DNA from: a bacterium | GTDB taxonomy: Bacteria > Desulfobacterota > Deferrisomatia > Deferrisomatales > BM512 | DNA: 64,000 nucleotides | Assembly: GCA_004322275.1 (NCBI GenBank) | Contig: SCTA01000029.1 | Location: 1-64,000 of the forward strand | Direction of reading: 5' to 3' | Part shown: one piece after another, positions 49,791 to 56,447 of the stretch | How the letters are laid out: each line of letters begins with the position of its first letter | How positions within the stretch are numbered: position 1 is the stretch's first letter | Notes under the pieces: generated by a model | Seen by the model: only the letters and a program-made list of their open reading frames with translations | Told to the model about the DNA's origin: nothing | The model's database searches: none | Translations under genes and position numbers: made by a program

Positions 49791-50270
49791 ATGTGGGATA
49801 TCGGAGTGTTCCTCTTTTTGCTCGCGCTGGGGTTCGTAGCGGGATCGATAGCCGAGAAAAATCATTTTGAATCGCTTTGCCGAAGGGAGAACTCCATGCT
49901 CTCCCAGCCCATAGTTACAATGGAGGAGGGGCTTTCCTTTCCTCCGGGTTCGCGCTTCAGAAAAACAAAGATGGTAACGGGCAGCGCGGTAATTTCCACC
50001 GATTACTTCAAAAGACTTCTCGCCGGTTTTCGCTTTCTCGTGGGGGGAAGGGTAGTCGCGTACGAATCGCTCATGGACCGCGCCCGCCGCGAAGCCGTGG
50101 TAAGAATGAAACAGCAGGCGGGCGGGGCCTACGTCATCATGGGCATGAGGCTGGAGACGGCCAACATCGGCAACGAAGCCTCCCGGAAATCTGGTAGCGT
50201 CACCTGCGTCGAGGCTCTGGCGTACGGAACGGCTGTGTGGCTGGATGAAGTACCGCCCAAAGCAAATTGA
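49791..50270 (+). CDS. Second YbjQ-family protein with N-terminal membrane segment
   Basis: A 159-residue paralogue of the preceding gene. The N terminus adds a membrane span (MWDIGVFLFLLALGFVAGSIAE), then a YbjQ core (KMVTGSAVISTDYFKRLLAGFRFLVGGRVVAYESLM...AREAVVRMKQQAGGAYVIMGMRLET and EALAYGTAVWLDEV). The pair may form a mixed ring, one member tied to the membrane. Its end overlaps the M48 protease start by 26 nt, so translation is coupled. Codon use is like its neighbours. Confidence 0.85.
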   Translation: MWDIGVFLFLLALGFVAGSIAEKNHFESLCRRENSMLSQPIVTMEEGLSFPPGSRFRKTKMVTGSAVISTDYFKRLLAGFRFLVGGRVVAYESLMDRARREAVVRMKQQAGGAYVIMGMRLETANIGNEASRKSGSVTCVEALAYGTAVWLDEVPPKAN

Positions 50271-51078
50271 CGGAAACGTCAACGTATCCAATATCCATCC
50301 CCTGAAAGAATTCGCTCTCCTCGCCGGCGGCATAATCGCCGTCGTCGCCCTTGTTTACGCGCTGCTCGGGCCCCTCGTGGATTTCGGGGCTCCCTGGGTG
50401 CCTACGGGGCTGGAGAGGGCCATCGGCAATTCCTTCAAACTCCCCGCAAGCGAGGACGGACGCGAAGAATATCTGGCCGCCCTCTCCGAAGAGCTTAGGA
50501 AAAACGCCCCCGTAGACACGGGCCCCCTTTTCGTCGGAGTGATCGAAAGCGAAGAGGAAAACGCCTTCGTTATTCCGGGCGGCAGGATATTTTTCTACTC
50601 CGGGCTTCTGGACAAGGCCGCCAGTGAAAATGAAATCGCCATGGTTCTGGCCCACGAAATGGGACATCAGGCCAACAGGGACCATATCCGCTCTCTGGGG
50701 CGCGGACTGATTCTGGTTTTTCTGGGGTCGCTGGTGATGGGGGAGGAGGAAGCCGTGGACAATTTCATCGGCGGCGCGCTCACCATCGGTTCCCTCAAAT
50801 ATTCCCGTTCGCAGGAGGAGGCGGCTGACCGCTTCGCCCTCGAAACCATTGTCGCCCGTTACGGAAATGCAAACGGGGCTACCGAATTCTTTGAAAGGGC
50901 GGCAAGGGAGGGGGGATCGTCTCCGGAATTTCTGGCGACCCACCCCGATCCCCGGTCAAGGGTTGAAGCCCTCAAAAAAATCATTGAAGATAAAGGATAT
51001 TCCGTTGGCGAAGCGAGCGCTCTTCCCGACAACTGGATAAAACCCCCTCCTGCCTCCTCAGACAATCAAAAGCCATAA
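50245..51078 (+). CDS. M48-family membrane metalloprotease
   Basis: A 277-residue zinc protease. An N-terminal membrane span (EFALLAGGIIAVVALVYALLG) is followed by the LNAFVIPGGRIFFYSGLL-like strand and the zinc motif VLAHEMGHQANRDH, with a third ligand Glu in RSQEEAADRFALETI. ATHPDPRSRVEALKKI matches the C-terminal hallmark of the BepA/LoiP-like M48 subgroup, which clears misassembled outer-membrane proteins. The coding region overlaps the second YbjQ by 26 nt, so the two are coexpressed; the cysteine/LRR protein and first YbjQ are just upstream. The product would work at the inner-membrane/periplasm face. Confidence 0.92.
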   Translation: MKYRPKQIDGNVNVSNIHPLKEFALLAGGIIAVVALVYALLGPLVDFGAPWVPTGLERAIGNSFKLPASEDGREEYLAALSEELRKNAPVDTGPLFVGVIESEEENAFVIPGGRIFFYSGLLDKAASENEIAMVLAHEMGHQANRDHIRSLGRGLILVFLGSLVMGEEEAVDNFIGGALTIGSLKYSRSQEEAADRFALETIVARYGNANGATEFFERAAREGGSSPEFLATHPDPRSRVEALKKIIEDKGYSVGEASALPDNWIKPPPASSDNQKP

Positions 51079-51234
51079 ATCCCACAAAATTTGGTTCTTT
51101 ACTTGGCAAATCCGGCAGTCCAAAATGGACTCTTGGCTCATTATGAGCGGTTCAATTTGGATATTATTTTTACATTTTAGAGGAGTAAATAAAAAAGACG
51201 AATAAAAACAATAGCTTATAAAGCTTTTCAGGCT

Positions 51235-51250
51235 TGGCACGCACTTTGCT
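51235..51250 (+). promoter_or_regulatory. Sigma-54 promoter of the REC-PATAN gene
   Basis: TGGCACGCACTTTGCT has GG at 51236-51237 and GC at 51248-51249 with exactly 10 bp between, the invariant sigma-54 -24/-12 spacing, and nearly every consensus base (TGGCAC, TTGCT). The start codon of the response regulator is 25 bp downstream with GGAGG between. An NtrC-type activator is encoded 3.8 kb further on in the same locus. Confidence 0.87.
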
Positions 51251-51274
51251 GTATAGACTCGCAGGAGGTCACAC

Positions 51275-52540
51275 ATGAAGCGTGTGCTTATAGTCGATGA
51301 CGAAAAGCTTTTTCTCCTTAGCCTTCTGGAAGGTTTAAAGGCGTACTCCGATCAGTTCACCGCGGATATGGCCGTAAACGGACGCGAAGCGCTGGAGAAA
51401 CTCGAAGGCGAGCATTACGACCTCGTCGTCACCGACCTCAGAATGCCTGAAATGGACGGAATGGAGCTTCTTGCCAGGATGAGCAAGAAATTCCCCAACC
51501 TCCCCGTCATAGTAATGACCGCCTATCCCTCCCCCAACGCCTATGAAACCACCCGCGGCCTCGGGTGCTCCAAATTCCTCGAAAAGCCCATCGACCTCGA
51601 AGACCTCGCAAACAAGATAATCGAAGAGCTTTCCTCCGATTCCGCCGGATTTCTGAAGGGCATCGCTCTGCCCACCTTCCTCCAACTCGTCGAGATGGAA
51701 GGAAAGACCTACACGATAAAGGTCAAGTCCGGCAAGAGAACCGGCTGGCTTTACTTTCTTTCCGGCGAGCTTTTGCAGGCGGAGGTCGGGCAGACCGAAG
51801 GCGCCGACGCCGCTCTCGAAATGATCTGCTGGGAGAATGCCGAGATAGAAATAAGCTCGCGGTGCAGAAAGACCAGGGGCGAGATAGGCATCCCCGTCAG
51901 CCACCTGATACTCGAAGCCCATCGCCGCTACGACGAATCGCAGGAGTCCGATCTTCCCGATTACGGACTGATGGTTCTGGAAGAGGCGGCCGAGGAACTC
52001 AAGTGGTCTCCGAATCCGGAGAAAGCGGCCCCGGAAACTCCAACGGCGCAGGAACTCGAACAAGCGCGGGAAATGGCCGAAGCCCGGGAACTGGCCAAGG
52101 CCGAGGAGATGGCCGAAGCCCGGGCTCGCGGAATAAAAAAGACAAGCGACGACAAGGCGGACCTGAACTGGGCGCGTCTTCAGCTTCGGCTGCGCGATTT
52201 CGAGGCCGTCACCGGCTTTCTGGGCGCGGGCCTCTTTTCGGGCTCGAAGGAAAAGGGGACCTGGATCGAGGGCAACAGGCTCAATCTCGACAAGGCCGGG
52301 CCGGTCCTCATCGAACTGCAGAAGGCCTCTGAAAAACTCTGCGAGAAGGCCGACCTTGGCCGTTGCAAAATCGTCGAGGTCGAGACTAACGAAGGCTACG
52401 TGCTCTCCAAATGCCTCAGCGCCGACGAGCCGGATGAAGACAACCGCATCTTTCTCAGCCTGATTCTCGACGAATCCGGCGAGATAGCGATGGGAAAGAT
52501 AAAGATGAACTTATTTGCAAGCGAATCGGTCCGGAGCTAG
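51275..52540 (+). CDS. Response regulator REC-PATAN (DUF4388) with Roadblock-like C terminus
   Basis: A 421-residue signalling protein. The receiver (1-120) has VLIVDDEKLF, acceptor Asp54 in DLVVTDLRMPEMDG, and the KP at FLEKPIDL. It is followed at ~130-220 by a PATAN/DUF4388 domain (LQLVEMEGKTYTIKVKSGKRTGWLYFLSGELLQAE). A charged linker with EMAEAREL repeats comes next, then a C-terminal ~120 residues that look like the free Roadblock protein encoded next door (GFLGAGLFS...LQKASEKL). The GTPase partner usual for Roadblock is not in this window. Transcription is expected from the sigma-54 promoter just upstream. Start ATG 51275 after GCAGGAGGTCACAC. Confidence 0.88.
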   Translation: MKRVLIVDDEKLFLLSLLEGLKAYSDQFTADMAVNGREALEKLEGEHYDLVVTDLRMPEMDGMELLARMSKKFPNLPVIVMTAYPSPNAYETTRGLGCSKFLEKPIDLEDLANKIIEELSSDSAGFLKGIALPTFLQLVEMEGKTYTIKVKSGKRTGWLYFLSGELLQAEVGQTEGADAALEMICWENAEIEISSRCRKTRGEIGIPVSHLILEAHRRYDESQESDLPDYGLMVLEEAAEELKWSPNPEKAAPETPTAQELEQAREMAEARELAKAEEMAEARARGIKKTSDDKADLNWARLQLRLRDFEAVTGFLGAGLFSGSKEKGTWIEGNRLNLDKAGPVLIELQKASEKLCEKADLGRCKIVEVETNEGYVLSKCLSADEPDEDNRIFLSLILDESGEIAMGKIKMNLFASESVRS

Positions 52541-52597
52541 TCCCTATCCGGTCGAGCCGCATTTGCGTTAACCCGAACCCCAATGAAGGAGAAAACC

Positions 52598-52990
52598 ATG
52601 AGCTCAGCAGACAAAATGGCAGTACTCTCGCAGATCGACGGTTTCATGGGCGCGGCCTGCTTCACCCCCACCGGCGAAGTCCTCGCCCTCTACGGCGGCG
52701 AAAAGATCGATCTCAAGTCCATCGGCGTCCTCGCCAACAACGTCCTTCTGAACGCGCAGAAGGCCTCCCTCGAAATGGGCGCCGGCAGGGGCCAGATGGT
52801 TCACGTCGAAGGCGAGCGCTCCGAGATTCTGGTCCGCTGCCTCAACGAAGGCACCGACCCCCTGAAGTCCCAGCCCGGCAAGGCTCACGTCCACCTGGTG
52901 CTGGTCCTCGCGAAGGACTCCTCCATCGGCATGGCCAAGCTCCGCATCGGCTCGGTCATAGCCGATCTCGCCGATTCCTTCAGAGTCTAA
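52598..52990 (+). CDS. Roadblock/LC7-domain protein
   Basis: A 130-residue protein consisting of one Roadblock/LC7 domain: AVLSQIDGFMGAACFTPTGEVLALYGGEKIDLKSIGVLANNVLLNAQKASLEMG, then SEILVRCLN and VHLVLVLAKDSSIGMAKLRIGSVI. In bacteria such proteins (MglB-like) dimerise and regulate Ras-like GTPases or act as signalling scaffolds. I chose ATG 52598, with AAGGAG 7 nt upstream, over an ATG 5 codons earlier that overlaps that site. It follows the REC-PATAN gene by 57 nt, and a strong hairpin follows its stop. Confidence 0.88.
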   Translation: MSSADKMAVLSQIDGFMGAACFTPTGEVLALYGGEKIDLKSIGVLANNVLLNAQKASLEMGAGRGQMVHVEGERSEILVRCLNEGTDPLKSQPGKAHVHLVLVLAKDSSIGMAKLRIGSVIADLADSFRV

Positions 52991-53003
52991 ACGGTATGGT
53001 CGG

Positions 53004-53035
53004 GGCGGGCCGCGAAGAAGAACTCGCGGCCCGCC
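53004..53035 (+). other. Long perfect hairpin without T-run
   Basis: GGCGGGCCGCGA (53004-53015) pairs perfectly with TCGCGGCCCGCC (53024-53035) over 12 bp with an 8-nt loop. It follows the Roadblock stop by 13 nt. There is no following T tract, so it may stabilise the upstream mRNA end or reduce downstream expression rather than act as a plain intrinsic terminator. Confidence 0.7.
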
Positions 53036-53075
53036 GCTAACCTGATATGAAGCATTTGCCGGCAAGGCGATTGGA

Positions 53076-54980
53076 ATGGATAAGATGATCTCCGAACCTG
53101 AAACGTCCGGAGGCGTTCGCGCGCCCTCATTCCTGCTCGCGGACGAAGACAGGAAATGGACAGCCGCCCTCTCGGAGCTCCTTTCCGGGCGCGGCTTTCT
53201 GGTCGAAGTCGCCAACGACGGTTTTACCGCGCTGGAGCTCGCTAAAAACACCTTCGACGCGGTTCTGCTCGGCTCTTTCGTCAGCAAGGTGGAAAGCGAC
53301 ACCATCATCCGCTGCCTCCGGGACAGGGAAAAGCCGCTTGAGGCGAGAATATTTCTCCTCAGCAGCGACCCCCACTGCATAAATCCCTATATAACGTCCA
53401 TGTCCGACGCGGTGATCGCCAAGGCTCCGCCGGGAGATACCTTTTCTCTCGTTGTAAAGGCCTGGGAACGCTGCGTGAACGAGGGGGCAATCCCCTCCGG
53501 CGAGGGTCTGCTGGTCTGCAGGGAAGGGTGGGAGCCCCGGGCCGACAGCAAAAAGGTGGAGGCGCTGAAGAGGAGGCTTTCCTGCGTCTACGGCGCGCTG
53601 CCGGGGATGGTTTTCGAGATCGACAACTCCGGAAAGGTCGTCTACGCGAACGACAAGGCTCTCGAAACCCTGAGGCGCCGCATCTCGGGAGTAATCGGCC
53701 TGCAGATAAACGAATGTCTGGAACTGCCGGAGGAAAGCAGGCTGGACAGGGCGCTGAATTCCGCCCGCCTCAACCCCGCTTTCCCTCCCCTTGAGTTCCC
53801 CTTCGAGCTTAGGGGAAGAATTTACAAGGTTCTGATAACGGCGCTTCCGGTCATGGAAGACGCTCACGACATAATCCTCACCATGACCGACGCGACCGAG
53901 CGCTATATCGCCAGAAGAGATTTTCTGCGCTCAAACCTCGAACTCGAACAGCTCTTTCAGGGATCCGGCGGCGCTATCTGCGTTATCGACAACGATTGCG
54001 TAATAACCAGAGTCAATGAAAACTTCGTCGAGCTTATCGGCTATCCCCGGCAGGAGATGATAGGAGCGAAATGCTTCAACATCTTTCCCGGTCCCGACTG
54101 CGATACCGGGCTTTGCAGCATAGACATGGCCCGCAAGGGTAAGGTCGCAAAAAACAGGGAAGTGGTGAGGAAAAATTACAGGAAGGACGACGTCGTCTGT
54201 CTGCTGACGACCTCGCCCCTTCACCATTCGGACGGTAAGTTCGCCGGAATCATCAAGGATTTTCGCGATATTACCGACAGGAAGAAGGAGATAGCCCTGG
54301 CCGAGGCGAAATCCGTCTCGGAGCACCTGAGCCACGCATTTTCCGGTATCCGCCACGAGATCGGCAATCAGGTCAATTCGAGCAAGATGGCCATAAACGT
54401 TCTTCGCAACAACCTCGCCTCCTTCGACGAGGCGACGGTGAAGGAATATCTTGAGAGAGCCCTCGGCGAGCTGTCGCGGGCGGAGAATCTCTTTCGCTCG
54501 CTCAAGAGCTTCGGAACCTTCGAGGTGACAAGGCCGAAGAAAGGGAATCTGAGGAGTTTCCTCACCGATTTCGGGCAGACGCTCAAAGAGGAGTGCAAAT
54601 CGAAGGATATCGCCTTCACCCTCGGTATGGAGGAGGAGGTGAAGAGCTGCAATTTCGATTCGAGGGGACTGACCCAGGTTCTTTCAAACCTTTATTCCAA
54701 CTCCCTCGGAGCTCTGGCGAAGCGCGAAGCGCCGCGGATAGAGCTTAAAGCCACCGCCGGAAAGGACGAGGTGATAATCACCTTTTCCGACAACGGCGGA
54801 GGGGTATGCGGAATAGAGGAGAAGAACCTCTTCAAGCCTTTTTTCTCCACAAAGACGGGGGTTCCGGGGCTTGGACTCGCTATTTCCAGAAAGCTGATGG
54901 CCTCCATGAATGGAACTATCGACCTCATAAGCAGCGAGGGAGAAGGAGTTACGGTACGTCTTAAACTGCCGCGAGAATAA
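53076..54980 (+). CDS. Soluble PAS histidine kinase with pseudo-receiver
   Basis: A 634-residue cytoplasmic kinase. The N-terminal ~125 residues have a receiver fold (FLLADEDRKWTAALSELLSGRGFLVEVANDG), but the acceptor position in FDAVLLGSFV is Gly, so it cannot be phosphorylated in the usual way. Two PAS domains follow at ~165-270 and 285-400. The acceptor His is 427 in GIRHEIGNQVNSSKM, and the ATPase domain has SNLYSNSLGAL, FSDNGGGV and GVPGLGLAISRKL. No receiver follows the kinase core, so its partner is probably the NtrC-type regulator starting 92 nt downstream. Start ATG 53076. Confidence 0.9.
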   Translation: MDKMISEPETSGGVRAPSFLLADEDRKWTAALSELLSGRGFLVEVANDGFTALELAKNTFDAVLLGSFVSKVESDTIIRCLRDREKPLEARIFLLSSDPHCINPYITSMSDAVIAKAPPGDTFSLVVKAWERCVNEGAIPSGEGLLVCREGWEPRADSKKVEALKRRLSCVYGALPGMVFEIDNSGKVVYANDKALETLRRRISGVIGLQINECLELPEESRLDRALNSARLNPAFPPLEFPFELRGRIYKVLITALPVMEDAHDIILTMTDATERYIARRDFLRSNLELEQLFQGSGGAICVIDNDCVITRVNENFVELIGYPRQEMIGAKCFNIFPGPDCDTGLCSIDMARKGKVAKNREVVRKNYRKDDVVCLLTTSPLHHSDGKFAGIIKDFRDITDRKKEIALAEAKSVSEHLSHAFSGIRHEIGNQVNSSKMAINVLRNNLASFDEATVKEYLERALGELSRAENLFRSLKSFGTFEVTRPKKGNLRSFLTDFGQTLKEECKSKDIAFTLGMEEEVKSCNFDSRGLTQVLSNLYSNSLGALAKREAPRIELKATAGKDEVIITFSDNGGGVCGIEEKNLFKPFFSTKTGVPGLGLAISRKLMASMNGTIDLISSEGEGVTVRLKLPRE

Positions 54981-55071
54981 CACGATATCGACTACGGCCG
55001 CCCTCTGGGGGTGTTTAAAGTTAGGGCGCTCTGGGGGAAACTCCTCAGGGCTTTTCAGGAAGGCACGGGTA

Positions 55072-56421
55072 ATGAGAAAGTACACCATTCTCATAATCGA
55101 TGACGACTCTCTCTTTTTGGCCCTGATAAAGCGCCATTTCGAGAAGAAGTACCGCGTCCTCACCGCCAAAAACTGCAAGGAAGGGCTCGCCGCCGCTTCA
55201 AACGAACGGATAGACGTAGCCTTTCTGGATCAGCAGCTTCCCGACGGCTGCGGCATAGACCTCTGCCCCAGAATTCTGGAGGCCAACGAGCAGACAAAGA
55301 TAATCCTCATAACGGGTTTTCCCAACATCGAGCAGGTCGTTGATGCGGTCAAGAAGGGGGTTTTCGATTACCTCTGCAAACCCGTGGAGCTCGCCGAGCT
55401 TGAAATAAGGGTCGATCAGGCCCTTCGCGCCATCTCCCTCGAAAAGATAGAGTGCCTGCAAAAATATTCCGCCGAAGCCGAGATAAAAAGAGTCAGGGAC
55501 CAGGGGGATTTCATCGGTCTCGATTCGGTCAGGGAACTCATCGGCCTCGCGGCCAGATCCGACGTCGGGGTCATGATAACCGGCGAGACCGGTACGGGAA
55601 AGAACGTCGTCGCCAAGGCCATTCACTACCGCTCCTCCTCAGCGTCCGGCCCCTTCGTCAACTTTAATTGCGCCGCCGTCCCCGAAACCCTTATCGAATC
55701 CGAGCTTTTCGGCTACGAAAAGGGTTCCTTCACCTCCGCCGGAGCCTCTAAAAAGGGAATTTTCGAGATGGCCGAGGGGGGCACGATCTTCCTCGACGAG
55801 ATCGGGGACATGCCGCTCCACCTCCAGCCCAAGCTCCTCGGCGTCCTCGACGAAAGAAAGGTAAGGAGGCTCGGAGGCGAGCGCGACAGGCAGCTCGACG
55901 TGCGCATAGTCGCCGCCACCAACGTAGACCTTAAAAAAGCCGTCGAAGAAAAGACCTTCCGCAGCGACCTTTACCACAGGCTCAACGTCCTTTCGATCCA
56001 GCTTCCGTCTCTTCGGGAAAGAAAAGAAGAGATAGAGATTCTGGCGCTCTCCTTCCTGGGCGAGTTCTCCAAAAACTCTTTTGCTTCCCTTGAAAACGGG
56101 GAAGGCGCCGCCTTGAGGGGATACGGATGGCCGGGCAACGTGCGCGAGCTTCGGAACGTCGTCGAACGCGCCGTACTGGTTCAATCGGGTCCGGCCTACA
56201 GACTCTCCCCCTTTCTCGCCGCCCAGAGGAAAAAACCGGCCGTGGAGCCGGAACTTTACGAGGAAAGGGAGGAAGCCTTTCCCTCCCTCGAAGAGGTCGA
56301 GAGAAAGCACATCCGAAGGGCGCTCGAACTGAGCGGTGGAAACCTTACGCGGGCTTCGCGAGTACTAGGAATATCGCTTTCCACGATGAAGAGAAAGGCC
56401 GCCGGGTACGGCTTGCGTTAA
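55072..56421 (+). CDS. NtrC-family sigma-54-dependent response regulator
   Basis: A 449-residue activator. The receiver (1-120) has acceptor Asp53 in VAFLDQQLPDGCG. The AAA+ domain has Walker A GETGTGKN (171-178), the sigma-54-contact loop as GSFTSA (218-223) in place of the usual GAFTGA, Walker B GGTIFLDEIGDM and the arginine-finger region FRSDLYHRLNVLSIQLPSLRERK. The C terminus is a Fis-type helix-turn-helix (ALELSGGNLTRASRVLGISLSTMKRK). It is placed between the kinase at 53076 and hybrid kinases, and could activate the sigma-54 promoter at 51235. GSFTSA keeps the essential F-T but changes two positions, which may alter activity. Confidence 0.92.
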   Translation: MRKYTILIIDDDSLFLALIKRHFEKKYRVLTAKNCKEGLAAASNERIDVAFLDQQLPDGCGIDLCPRILEANEQTKIILITGFPNIEQVVDAVKKGVFDYLCKPVELAELEIRVDQALRAISLEKIECLQKYSAEAEIKRVRDQGDFIGLDSVRELIGLAARSDVGVMITGETGTGKNVVAKAIHYRSSSASGPFVNFNCAAVPETLIESELFGYEKGSFTSAGASKKGIFEMAEGGTIFLDEIGDMPLHLQPKLLGVLDERKVRRLGGERDRQLDVRIVAATNVDLKKAVEEKTFRSDLYHRLNVLSIQLPSLRERKEEIEILALSFLGEFSKNSFASLENGEGAALRGYGWPGNVRELRNVVERAVLVQSGPAYRLSPFLAAQRKKPAVEPELYEEREEAFPSLEEVERKHIRRALELSGGNLTRASRVLGISLSTMKRKAAGYGLR

Positions 56422-56447
56422 CTGTTTTAACTTTTCGGGGACGAAAA

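Noticed and set aside
56127-56447. Longer N terminus for the hybrid kinase at 56448
   Set aside because: It lies in another frame of the NtrC-family gene; the PAS domain starts properly from ATG 56448.
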